Of a DNA stretch of 64,000 bases, positions 49,607 through 60,388 are shown piece by piece. This stretch comes from Epiperipatus broadwayi (lineage: Eukaryota > Onychophora > Udeonychophora > Euonychophora > Peripatidae). The stretch's first letter is position 1. The number at the start of each line of letters is the position of its first letter. Below the pieces are notes generated by a model. That model saw nothing but the letters and a program-made list of their open reading frames with translations, did not search any database and had not been told where the DNA came from. The stretch is from NCBI GenBank assembly GCA_028023455.1, contig JAQFVV010006544.1:783434-847433 (forward strand), in the 5' to 3' direction. The translations under genes and the position numbers were made by a program.

Positions 49607-52600
49607 TGGAAAATATATATATATATATATATATATATAAGATTTGGAAAATAGATGTAACTTTGAAGAAAAAAATTTAAAACAAGTGTTAAAAATATAG
49701 AATAATCATTAAAATAGAATAAGTATATTGTGCCATTACAATTTAGTCAGTAGCTAAATTTGTAGTAATGTGCATTAAAGAAAATGTAAAACAAAAATCA
49801 TCATCACATTTTTATATAAAAAGGAAGCTGTAGGGCATCCAAGTTTAAACCCTACAAGATCAAGTTTTAAAAGCTTAAGGCAGAAAGAGAGTGGGACAAC
49901 AGTTATATTCTTTAATTGTTTGTGTGTTGATAGAAAACTCAAAAGGAGTAATACACACATTTAACTATTCAATATTTAATTTTTTTTTGTTAAAAAGTAA
50001 AGTAATAATGCATATGTATAGGCAGTGTGTGTGTAAGCTGTTTAATTGTCCTTGTATATTTCAAATATTAAACTCTCTTCAAGGCTAATCTACATTTGCT
50101 AAATTCTGATATTTTATTCTGTCTCTATTTTACTTTTCTATAATTGTAAATTGTAATAAAAAGCTAAGGATTTAATTTTAAATATTAAGGTTAGAATTAC
50201 TAAGATAGCATTCAGATTATTTTAATATGTCAGTTTATATATGATTTGAATGAGAAAGTGTGTGTGTATCACATAAATATATCCACATTTATTAAATATT
50301 GAAAGAAAAAGAAAATCTGTTAAATTATTTTTTTTACTCAACAATTTTGTATTATAAGGGTTGTTTTTCTGTTAAAACTTAGAGACGATGTGAGAAGTCT
50401 AAAAGTGTCTCATCCTAAGATCAAAAGAAAGAAGCTCAAATTTGAGATGTTATATAGGTGTAAAAAAGGATTAAAACCATTTTTTCCTTCAAAACAAAAG
50501 TTCATCTAAAAATCAGGATAGTGAGATTTTTCATACTATCCAGCTTAAAAAACAATTTGGTTGAGAATAAGTTATAAATCTAATTAAAAGAGGTGGTCAA
50601 AAATAGAAAAAAAAATCGGATATAAAAGCAGTCTGGAAAATCAGTTGATATTATAGAGACTTTTAAAAATATTGAAACTAAAAGGACAAGCATTTTTAAC
50701 TCTACAAAAATCTCAATCAAAAATCTTTTTTTTTTATTATTAAATTTTTTTTTTGAGGATTGAAGATATAAGGATGGCAGGGTAAGAAAAATTAATATAT
50801 ATCTTGTCTGTTGACCAGACCATCCAGCCAGCGCATCATATAAAGAAAAAAAAAGGAAATGTCTTGTCTGAAATTATAAGATTCTACACATTCTTATTGA
50901 CTGAGAGAAATAAGATGTTTTTAAATAGAAAAAAGAAAACATTCACCTACATTTGAAGGCGATAAGAAAAAAAGAGTAATCTACTGATAAATATTAAATC
51001 ATCAAGTCCAATTAATTGTTCCAGTAACTGAGTTTAAACCCAAGAAAAATTATAAATGTGAAAACAACTGCTGTACTTCATCCACTAAAAGAATCATGCT
51101 TGACAGTAAGAGAAGAAAAGTTAATATAATGATTTCTAAATTGTCCACTAAAGCAAATAACCTCAATAAAATCATCATCATCAAATAATTATACACCTCA
51201 AGAAAGAGATTGTTCCAAAGTAAAACGAAAATGGTAGCTGCAAAATATAGACATTAAACAAGATAAATTTGACTCATTGGAAGTCGCTACAAAGAATAGA
51301 ACTGGTAATATAAATTTTTTTATATATTTTCTTTATAATATTAGAGACTTAGTAAAATTTTAGCAACAGAGTGGTATATTTTTGTTTAAAGAACTTTTAA
51401 AACAACCAAGATCAATTGAAACCAAGAATTTCTTAATAATAATAAACATAAGCTTCATTAATGATTTTATATGTACTAAAATTATGATTGTCTATTAACC
51501 TAAAGTTATGAAATGTTATTAATATGTAACATATTTTTTTTTGTTATTGTTATTTTGTTTTAAATATTTTTGTTACTATGGGGATAAAACACGCACATAC
51601 ATAATAATATAATACTTGTTGCATATATGTAATTGTGTGTGAATGTAAAACAATAGGCAATATTAAAAATATTAGATTTGTGTTTTAAGTTAAAGTCTAG
51701 CATTTCAGAGAGTTAGAAGGGAGGGGGAAAAATAATTTAAAACTTGTTCTGGAAATCTTGCTCTTTCACTTCTACTAACATTTTTTTAACCATTTTACTT
51801 TACATGTTAGATTATAAAGGTATGTGTGTAAAAGAGAAAAGAAAAGAGTGTTTATTTTTTTTATTTGAGATATTTTTTGGTGGAGTGAGAATCTTAGCAA
51901 ATTTGACATCCAATTTAATATACATTATACCAGTTATGGGAAAGGGGGAAGAATTTAAAATTAATGTTATGATTTTACAACAGTTGATTATGATTATTGT
52001 AGTTATTGTTAATATCAATTTTCATGTAGATATAGAAATTTTTATGTATATATTAGAAATGCAGTAATAAATGTTAATTTGTTTTATTAAACAGAAGCAT
52101 ATATATTTCATTAAGAGTATTTTTGTTTTATTAGTTGTGATCATTCGTCATCAAGATGAATATTAGCTATTTAAGTTCCAATTAGATATACTAAGATTAG
52201 CCACTAATTATTAATTTCTGAAACTAAATTTCATGATTAGGCTTAGTCCTAAAGTTGTGGTTGAGATCATTATCGTTATCATTGTCATCATCATCATCAT
52301 CATGTTTTAATTAATGAGATAGATAAATGTTTAAAGGTCAGAAATAAATAAGTGATTTAATGGTATTTAGTTGACAGTTGTGAATAAATATTATAACCAC
52401 CATTCCATCATCTATGTCATGCCAGGATGAGTGAAGTGCCATCCTAAATTAATAGTAATCTGAGCTAGTAAAACTTGTAAAAAAATATTGAAACACATTT
52501 ATTATGTTAAGATCTAAGAAATGATTTCTGTCTAATGAATTTTATATACTCCACTGTAGTTTAAGGATGTTTTATGTTTACCTAAATGTTATTGCATACA

Positions 52601-55540
52601 GTGATATGGATCTAAAAGCAAAATCCTCCATTTTTATTAGAAATAAAGTACCAAAAAGGAATTCAAACCTGGTACATGTGAAAAGGTTATAAGATATAAC
52701 TGTGTCTAGGTTCAGATAATCTAGTGGCGCCCTGCTAGAACATATGCACTTATTATTTACTTAAATATGTACTTGACATCAAACCAAGAAATGAAAGTGA
52801 ATAAAATATACTGTCTGTATACCTGAGAAGATATTTTATTGAGTTACTAGTGTACTCACCCACTTGATGTTATTTCTTGAGTTATAATAATAATTTGTTC
52901 TTTATAATTTGTTTATAGTTTCTACTGGCTTATTGATGATACAATGCCTGCCTAACTAGGGTTTAAAATAGGCTAGACACCTGAAATGACTAGTCTCCAG
53001 GCATTATTGTTTCTAATCATTGATATTATGATATCTTTAGAAATCTAATTATAGAGATATGTTTCATTTAATCCAATGACCCTTAATATGATTGATAACT
53101 CAGTCTGATCTTTTGTTTAATAGCCACTACTCAGGTTAAATAATTCTTTTCTTTTTGATATAAAATAAAAGCTACAATTCTTTTTTGTTTATTAAGTTAT
53201 AATATTTGAATTTTGGATATTTTAATATATTTGGATCTTTTGAAACTTTTATTTAGTTACAATATATATTAAAAACATAATAAATACACTGATATAGGAT
53301 GGAAAAAGAATTGATAGATGAATATGTAAAAAAAAAAGTCAGTAGGTAGTAAAAATAAAAATAGTATTGACATATTAAAATAAAAAACAGTGAGAAATAT
53401 AAATAAAAATATAATTCCAAGTTTGAGACAAATATTAATATTAGTAATTTTGCAACAACCAAATACTTAATAACAAATATAAGTTGAGAACAATTAACAA
53501 CCAACTGATTATTACATTTAGGAACTGTCCTTGTGTCACTTCTTGGCCAGTTTTGGTCATAAAATCATTTTATGCTTATTTTGTAGAAAATTGCATATTT
53601 AAAATTTTAGTTACAAAATAATCCATATTTGACAATAATTTTTGAAAAAGAAAATTGGTTTTTTACTGTTGTCTATTGTTACATAGTACAACCTTTTTTT
53701 TTATAAGAAGCTGGTAAGCACTAGCTGTGAGCTTCAGCTATTGTCCACTAAGTGTTTCTAAATGTCAAAATCAGAAATCAAACTGAAATATTTTATGCTT
53801 TCACAATAGATTTTTAATATAAATAAAATATATTTCTCATAATTTTTTGCATTGATAATTAAGTTTTTACATTTGTTTACTTAAATACAAACTTTGATTT
53901 GAAAATTTTTAAATTTTAGAAGAAAAATAATCAGGGTAAGAGAATAGCTTTTGATCATATTCAAGACAAGTGTATAATGTTGATCACTATTTGCATATCA
54001 ATGACATTCAATGTTCTAGAAAAATGCAACTATTTTTTGTAAATATTTTATGATTACTTTTTACACTACATATTGACTAATAACGTGTCTAGATTTAGAT
54101 ATTTATTTAAAATATTGAATTTTATATGAAGAAAAAACAACAGACATGAATAATGAGAGATTGTAATTTCTAAGACGAAAAAAATAATCACTGGCGATGT
54201 CATGTAATGATTAGTTGAAATATAATCCATTTGTTTTACTGGAGGTTCGTTTTCAAGTGTTTTTCTTATATTTTTCTTCAGTTATTAACATTATTTTAGA
54301 TTTTTTTGTTACATTTTACCAATATGAATGTGCAATAATTCGATTTTTAGAAGCTAAATTAAGGTTTTTTTGAGGAAAATAATATAAATGCATTATTCAA
54401 AGTAATTCAAAGTAAATACTGTATTCAGAAGCAATAACTTTTTTAAAAAGCCTTCAATGTTTGTGTGTGTTTTTTAAATATAAAACCTGATTTTTTAAGA
54501 AAAGAGGTACCCCTAATTCAATGAGTATTTCAAAAACTTGTGTAAAAATTTATCTAACAATAATTAAAAAAAATATTACCGCAAGTAGTTACAATTGTAG
54601 AATTATGGGCTCAATGGCTAAAGATTTTCAGATCAAGTTTTGGCTGAACATGATAAATATTGTTGATTATTTGAATAGAAATGAAAATAAATAAATGATA
54701 AAGTTAACTAGATAAATTAGTAAATATACAGGGAGGAAAAAAAAATCAAATAATTTTTAATTGTGTCAAAGAATTGTCTAAAAACAAATAATGAAGTAAT
54801 TGATGAGACAGAATGAGGTTTATTGCTCCATTTTGAATAGATCAATGGGTGTTTATAATATCCATTAAAAATGATAATTGAATGTTATTAAGAATATATT
54901 TTATAAGATTCAGTTAATAAATATATATATATATATATAAATAATATAGAATAATGAAATATTTTTAGAGTAACATAAATTTGGTTAGAAAGGATAAAAA
55001 ATCGATATGAAATAGATCATTTGACATTTACGTAAGTGAAGAAATAAAAAAAAAATTTCTATTAAGATAATGATAAAAAGTTTCTGTTTTAAAATTATTG
55101 AATTATAATAATAACAACAACCATAAAAAAAAAACAGTAAAAAAATACCCAATTGGGAGTGATAGTCTTCAAACAACCAATACATCACAATTAGAAAGAA
55201 AAGCCATGAAAAGTTTTAAAATCGTGTAGTGAGAAGAATGGAAAAAATTATGCTAAATGATAAAAGACAAAATTTTTGAAGCATTGAAATAAAAGGAAAA
55301 AATAAATATCTATTAATAATAATAGGAATAAAATAAAAGATGGAGAAAACATTTAAATGTAAGTTATTAAAAAATATTAATAATTTGACAGATAAAAAAA
55401 GTAAGAAGTAAAAAAAAATATTAGTTGATCTTAAAGACATATGATTTTACAAATAGAAAGAGCAAAAAAAAAACATAAATGATAATTTGGAAACATCTTA
55501 AAAGTATGTGTTAATATATATATATATATATAATAAGGGA
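48441..55540. other. AT-rich non-coding stretch
   Basis: No gene is supported. A tRNA B-box-like AGTTCGAATCC lies at 49283-49293 without a clear A box. The 107-codon frame at 51744-52067 has hydrophobic stretches but no recognisable family. Confidence 0.5.
49559..49639. repeat. Duplicated TA microsatellite
   Basis: TA runs at 49559-49601 and 49613-49639 are each followed by a near-identical ATTTGGAAAATA word, so the unit of TA run plus word is duplicated. Confidence 0.9.
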
Positions 55541-55544
55541 CTTG

Positions 55545-55560
55545 AACTCAGACTGGCAAG
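55545..55560 (-). promoter_or_regulatory. tRNA B-box-like motif
   Basis: The minus strand reads GAGTTCAAGTCCC, a good pol III B box. No matching A box or cloverleaf was seen, so it is probably a SINE scrap. Confidence 0.35.
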
Positions 55561-55721
55561 CTTCCTACCTCTAATTACATTAAGTTTAGTATAGAAAATG
55601 TACATATATTTAAATATTATATATAGTAAATAGAGGAATTTGAACTTCAGATTTGTAGTCTATATTCATCCATCGTTCCATCTCAAACAACCAATATACA
55701 TGCAAAATAGATAAATGATCC

Positions 55722-55765
55722 CCAATCTACATATTTTGTGCAGAACCAGCACTCATTAATTAGGC
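55722..55765 (-). ncRNA. Hammerhead relic (family D, left arm)
   Basis: The minus strand has GGCC-U-AA for stem I, UUAAUGA (two changes from CUGAUGA), stem II GUGC/GCAC, AAA in place of GAA, a decayed stem III, then AUUGG. It is inactive as it stands. Confidence 0.5.
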
Positions 55766-56355
55766 CAGATTATATTCTTCCAGACATATATGTAACCAGT
55801 ACTCAGTTTATATTAAGATAGAAAATCTTCAAATTTTAATGGACATGTTTCAGTCTTCTCACTCCTCTAAGAGTTCAACCATTTATTTTATTGAAAAACC
55901 AAGGATGGAATGCTCAAAACCCTTGGTCGATTTGATATTGTAGTCATACTCATAAAATAAAGAGGAAGATAAATATAGACTGAAAATTCTAAGTTCATAT
56001 TCCTCTATTTGCTATAGTAAACATTTTGCACACCGAATAAATAGGTTAATTGCATATTGCCTTGGAAATAGGTTACATCATAATATAAGTCCATTCCATT
56101 TGTTTCCTATTAATATAAGTGGATATGTAATGATTTGAGAATATGGAGGTTAGCTGGACATAAAGTCTACATGAATATGACTACAATATCAAATGTATCA
56201 AAGGCATTGAACATTCCATCATTGGTTTTTCAATGAAATGGATGGTTGAATTGTTAATGGAGTGAGCAGATTGGTGCTTGTCCATTAAAATTTAAGAATT
56301 GCTATTTTAAAATATGCTAGGCACTGATCGTATATATGTATGGAGATTATGATCT

Positions 56356-56393
56356 GGCCAATTGATGAGTACTGCATAGAATATAAATATTGG
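56356..56393 (+). ncRNA. Hammerhead relic (family D, right arm)
   Basis: GGCCAA (56356-56361) pairs with TTGG (56390-56393) as stem I. TTGATGA (56362-56368) differs from CUGAUGA only at the first base. Stem II is decayed. The UAU-A step before TTGG is kept as cut site. Confidence 0.5.
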
Positions 56394-56591
56394 TGATTAT
56401 TTATCTTTTTCACATGTGTGTGATCATATGTATTGATTATCTGAGACAGAGTGCAAGATTAATGTAGAATGAAATTTTTAAGTTCAAATCCCCCTATTTA
56501 CTATAATAAATATTCACTACACTGAATAATTAATTTTTAGATAAATGCTTGCTTTGAGTTGGTATCTTTAGATCTAGTGTCTGAAATACCC

Positions 56592-56631
56592 TCATGCCTC
56601 ATTGAGCATTGCCAAAGCATGAAACAGTCTG
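56592..56631 (+). ncRNA. Hammerhead relic (family C copy 1)
   Basis: The strand before stem II is ATTGAGC (CUGANGA lost). Stem II UGC/GCA with loop CAAA, then U, GAA, ACAGTC and TG are kept. Inactive. Confidence 0.5.
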
Positions 56632-56970
56632 AAAATTAGGGATAATTTTTAGATATAGGGATTTTAAAGTGCTTTCTCATGGAACATTTATAAAGAAAGC
56701 TTATTAGAGCAATTAGCTTTGCTCTTTATTTTTTATTTATAAGCTTATAAAATTGAATCATGTGATGTATTACTTTGTTTTGTTTACTATTTATAGTTTT
56801 GCCTTTAAGTCTTAAGCAATGTTATATTGCTAAGGCTATTAAAACATGGTTTGACTGAAGATTTCTCAGCTCCATATGAAAATTTCAGATTTTCTACTTA
56901 TTAGTTAACTTTTAAATAAATGTGTGCTTTGAGTTGGTGTTTTTAGATCTAGAGTCTAAAATATCCTATC

Positions 56971-57009
56971 ACCTCACTGAGGATTGCCAAAGCATAACAC
57001 CCATCTGAG
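56971..57009 (+). ncRNA. Hammerhead relic (family C copy 2)
   Basis: CTGAGGA (56977-56983) fits CUGANGA and stem II UGC/GCA with loop CAAA is kept, but GAA has become AAC and stem III is lost. Complementary to copy 1, it lets the ancestral core be inferred. Inactive. Confidence 0.5.
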
Positions 57010-57300
57010 TATTGGGGATAATTTCTAGATAGAGATTTTTAAGTGCTTACTCTTGGGGCATTTATCAATAAAGCTTGTTAGAGCTACTATCACAGTTCTT
57101 TATTTATTTTACAGCTTATAAAATTGAGTCATGTGATGTATGACTTTGTTTTATTTACTACTGAATGAATAAGTTCATTATATATATATATATATATAAT
57201 TAAGAGCGTGCTAATAGCTCTAAACAAGCTTTTTTTTATTTATGATAAATGCTACTACAAGAGAAGACATTCAAATCATTTTTATCTTGGATTATCCCCA

Positions 57301-57341
57301 TCTCCAGACCGGTTTCGACCTATGGGTCTCTTCAGTGAGGA
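57301..57341 (-). ncRNA. Hammerhead ribozyme, family A unit 1
   Basis: Minus strand: UCCUCA, CUGAAGA, GACC-CAUA-GGUC, GAA, ACCGGU, C, then UGGAGA. The core is complete; stem I has one mismatch. Confidence 0.85.
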
Positions 57342-57721
57342 GTTGGGACATTAGATTTAAAAAACAACTCAAGCAAAGCATTTATCTAAAAGTTAATTGT
57401 TAGAAGAAGATCTGAAACTTTTAGACATCTACATATCTTTAAAGTCAGCTCTCCAACTGAAAAAATCATATGGGCCTGAACTTAATTCAGATATTCCATA
57501 TATTAATAGGCTTAGCCATTTAATTTAGCCAAAGCCACAACAGCAAAATAATAATAGTTATAATAACAAGTCAGATGTCACATGACTTATATATAGCTTG
57601 CACTTACAAATATGTAAAATTAAGAGCGTGCTAATAGCTCTAAACAAACTTTTTTTTTATTTATGATAAATGCTACTACAAGAGAAGACATTCAAATCAT
57701 TTTTATCTTGGATTGTCCCCA

Positions 57722-57762
57722 TCCCCAGACTGGTTTCGACCTATGGGTCTCTTCAGTGAGGA
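57722..57762 (-). ncRNA. Hammerhead ribozyme, family A unit 2
   Basis: The core is complete. Stem III is ACCAGU, so its innermost pair is lost. Stem I UCCUCA/UGGGGA is intact. Confidence 0.8.
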
Positions 57763-58143
57763 GTTGGGACATTAGATTTAAAAAACAACTCAAGCAAAGC
57801 ATTTATCTAAAAGTTAATTGTTAGAAGAAGATCTAAAACTTTTAGACATCTACATGTCTTTAAAGTCAGGTCTCCAACTGAAAAAATCATATGGGCCTGA
57901 ACTTAATTCAGATACTCCATATATTAGTAGGCTTAGCCATTTAATTTAGGCAAAGCCAAAACAGAAAAATAATAATAGTAATAATAACAAGTCAGATGTC
58001 ACATGACTTATATATAGCTTGCACTTACAAATATGTAAAATTAAGAGCATGCTAATAGCTCTAAACAAGCTTTTTTTTTTATTTACGATAAATGCTACTA
58101 CAAGAGAAGACATTCAAATCATTTTTATCTTGGATTGTCCCCA

Positions 58144-58184
58144 TCCCCAGACTGGTTTCGACCTATGGGTCTCTTCAGTGAGGA
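58144..58184 (-). ncRNA. Hammerhead ribozyme, family A unit 3
   Basis: The core is complete, with the same ACCAGU stem III variant as unit 2. Stem I is intact. Confidence 0.8.
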
Positions 58185-58492
58185 GTTGGGACATTAGATT
58201 TAAAAAACCAACTCAAGCAAAGCATTTATCTAAAAGTTAATTGTTAGAAGAAGATCTGAAACTTTTAGACATCTACATGTCTTTAAAGTCAGCTCTCCAA
58301 CTGAAAAAAATCATATGGGCCTGAACTTAATATATGGAGTATTTGAATTAAGTTCAGGCCCATATGATTTTTTCAGTTGGAGAGCTGACTTTAAAGACAT
58401 GTAGATGTCTAAAAGTTTCAGATCTTCTTCTAACTATTAACTTTTAGATAAATGCTTTGCTTGAGTTGGTTTTTTAAATCTAATGTCCCAAC

Positions 58493-58533
58493 TCCTCACT
58501 GAAGAGACCCATAGGTCGAAACCGGTCTGGAGA
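58493..58533 (+). ncRNA. Hammerhead ribozyme, family A unit 4
   Basis: TCCTCA (58493-58498), CTGAAGA (58499-58505), stem II 58506-58517, GAA 58518-58520, ACCGGT 58521-58526, predicted cut after C58527. The 3' stem I strand is TGGAGA, giving one mismatch. Confidence 0.85.
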
Positions 58534-58914
58534 TGGGGACAATCCAAGATAAAAATGATTTGAATGTCTTCTCTTGTAGTAGCATTTATCATAAATAAAA
58601 AAAAAGCTTGTTTAGAGCTATTAGCACGCTCTTAATTTTACATATTTGTAAGTGCAAGCTATATATAAGTCATGTGACATCTGACTTGTTATTATTACTA
58701 TTATTATTTTGCTGTTGTGGCTTTGGCTAAATTAAATGGCTAAGCCTACTAATATATGAAGTATCTGAATTAAGTTCAAGCCCATATGATTTTTTCAGTT
58801 GGAGAGCTGACTTTAAAGACATGTAGATGTCTAAAAGTTTCAGATCTTCTTCTAACAATTAACTTTTAGATAAATGCTTTGCTTGAGTTGGTTTTTTAAA
58901 TCTAATGTCCCAAC

Positions 58915-58955
58915 TCCTCACTGAAGAGACCCATAGGTCGAAACCGGTCTGGGGA
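58915..58955 (+). ncRNA. Hammerhead ribozyme, family A unit 5
   Basis: TCCTCA 58915-58920, CTGAAGA 58921-58927, stem II 58928-58939, GAA 58940-58942, ACCGGT 58943-58948, predicted cut after C58949, TGGGGA 58950-58955. All stems form. Confidence 0.88.
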
Positions 58956-59337
58956 TGGGGACAATCCAAGATAAAAATGATTTGAATGTCTTCTCTTGTA
59001 GTAGCATTTATCATAAATAAATAAAAAAGCTTGTTTAGAGCTATTAGCACACTCTTAATTTTACATATTTGTAAGTGCAAGCTATATATAAGTCATGTGA
59101 CATCTGACTTGTTATTATTACTATTATTATTTTGCTGTTGTGGCTTTGGCTAAATTAAATGGCTAAGCCTACTAATATATGGAGTATCTGAATTAAGTTC
59201 AGGCCCATAAGATTTTTTCGGTTGGAGAGCTGACTTTAAAGACATGTAGATGTCTAAAAGTTTCAGATCTTCTTCTAAAAATTAACTTTTAGATAAATGC
59301 TTTGCTTGAGTTGGTTTTTTAAATCTAATGTCCCAAC

Positions 59338-59378
59338 TCCTCACTGAAGAGACCCATAGGTCGAAACCGGTCTGGGGA
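59338..59378 (+). ncRNA. Hammerhead ribozyme, family A unit 6
   Basis: The sequence is identical to unit 5, with CTGAAGA at 59344-59350 and the predicted cut after C59372. Confidence 0.88.
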
Positions 59379-59760
59379 TGGGGACAATCCAAGATAAAAA
59401 TGATTTGAATGTCTTCTCTTGTAGTAGCATTTATCATAAATAAAAAAAAAAGCTTGTTTAGAGCTATTAGCACGCTCTTAATTTTACATATTTGTAAGTG
59501 CAAGCTATATATAAGTCATGTGACATCTGACTTGTTATTATTACTATTATTATTTTGCTGGTGTGGCTTTGGCTAAATTAAATGGCTAAGCCTACTAATA
59601 TATGGAGTATCTGAATTAAGTTCAGGCCCATATGATTTTTTCAGTTGGAGAGCTGACTTTAAAGACATGTAGATGTCTAAAAGTTTCAGATCTTCTTCTA
59701 ACAATTAACTTTTAGATAAATGCTTTGCTTGAGTTGGTTTTTTAAATCTAATGTCCCAAC

Positions 59761-59801
59761 TCCTCACTGAAGAGACCCATAGGTTGAAACTGGTCTGGGG
59801 A
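59761..59801 (+). ncRNA. Hammerhead ribozyme, family A unit 7 (variant)
   Basis: CTGAAGA is at 59767-59773. Stem II closes with a G-U pair (GACC/GGUU) and stem III is ACUGGU with a G-U pair. Core bases are intact and the predicted cut is after C59795. Both C-to-T changes fall at CpG sites, as expected of methylation decay. Confidence 0.8.
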
Positions 59802-60181
59802 TGGGGACAATCCAAGATAAAATGATTTGAATGTCTTCTCTTGTAGTAGCATTTATCATAAAAAAAAAAAATCTTGTTTAGAGCTATTAGCACGCTCTTC
59901 ATTTTACATATTTGTAAGTGCAAGTTATATATAAGTCATGTGACATCTGACTTGTTATTATTACTATTATTATTTTGCTGTTGTGGCTTTGGCTAAATTA
60001 AATGGCTAAGCCTACTAATATATGGAGTATCTGAATTAAGTTCAGGCCCATATGATTTTTTCAGTTGGAGAGCTGACTTTAAAGACATGTAGATGTCTAA
60101 AAGTTTCAGATCTTCTTCTAACAATTAACTTTTAGATAAATGCTTTGCTTGAGTTGGTTTTTTTAAATCTAATGTCCCAAC

Positions 60182-60222
60182 TCCTCACTGAAGAGACCCA
60201 TAGGTCGAAACCGGTCTGGGGA
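60182..60222 (+). ncRNA. Hammerhead ribozyme, family A unit 8
   Basis: The sequence is identical to units 5 and 6, with CTGAAGA at 60188-60194 and the predicted cut after C60216. Confidence 0.88.
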
Positions 60223-60388
60223 TGGGGACAATCCAAGATAAAAATGATTTGAATGTCTTCTCTTGTAGTAGCATTTATCATAAATAAAAAAAAAAGCTTG
60301 TTTAGAGCTATTAGCACGCTCTTAATTTTACATATTTGTAAGTGCAAGCTATATATAAATCATGTGACATCTGACTTGTTATTATTAA

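Larger units (their letters stand above)
55622..56512. mobile_element. Family D foldback element with hammerhead relics and B-box motifs
   Basis: Arms of about 320 bp (55622-55948 and 56170-56512) are imperfect reverse complements. Paired words include TTCAACCATTTATTTTATTG against CAATGAAATGGATGGTTGAA, and GGCCAGATTAT against ATGATCTGGCC. Each arm holds a damaged hammerhead core and, near its outer end, a B-box-like AGTTCAAA(T)CC. A third single-arm copy is at 63236-63425, and a partial terminus recurs at 55978-56042. Confidence 0.75.
56535..57165 (+). repeat. Family C repeat, about 1.6 units
   Basis: Two related units, 374 bp apart, share GCTTTGAGTTGGT, TTTAGATCTAG, CTCA-TTGAG or CTCACTGAGGA, GCCAAAGCAT, AAGCTT and TCATGTGATGTAT. 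The order of words is the same as in the minus-oriented copies of family A, which begin just downstream. It is an older, diverged relative. Confidence 0.75.
57199..58330 (-). repeat. Family A hammerhead tandem array, three plus-oriented units
   Basis: Units start at 57201, 57621 and 58042 (TAAGAGCGTG or TAAGAGCATG). The period is 420-421 bp and the third is truncated at 58330. The units are nearly identical, differing by scattered substitutions and A/T-run lengths. Each contains one hammerhead motif on the minus strand, and the box CAAGTCAGATGTCACATGAC near its end. No convincing protein is encoded: the repeated 73-codon frame starting MHLQICKIK lacks any codon-level sign of constraint that I can see. 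Confidence 0.95.
58331..60388 (+). repeat. Family A hammerhead tandem array, five minus-oriented units
   Basis: The array inverts at 58330/58331, where CTGAACTTAA of the third unit meets TATATGGAGTAT. It then continues with units marked by CACGCTCTT or CACACTCTT at 58625, 59048, 59471, 59891 and 60315, a 420-424 bp period. The last unit runs into a TA tract at about 60388. Each unit carries one hammerhead motif on the plus strand. Near-identity across the inversion suggests recent origin or homogenisation. Confidence 0.95.

Noticed and set aside
51744-52067. 107-codon membrane protein
   Set aside because: Hydrophobic stretches are expected from T-rich codons; there is no family resemblance and no splice or UTR context.
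58019-60347. A repeated 73-codon frame starting MHLQICKIK, present in most family A units and at 38820
   Set aside because: It crosses the hammerhead core and A/T runs, is shifted or truncated by run-length changes in some copies, and its repetition is explained by the tandem units themselves. No protein family is recognised.
57199-60388. CRISPR array
   Set aside because: Units are over 400 bp and almost wholly identical, with no short repeats separated by unique spacers; the genome is eukaryotic.
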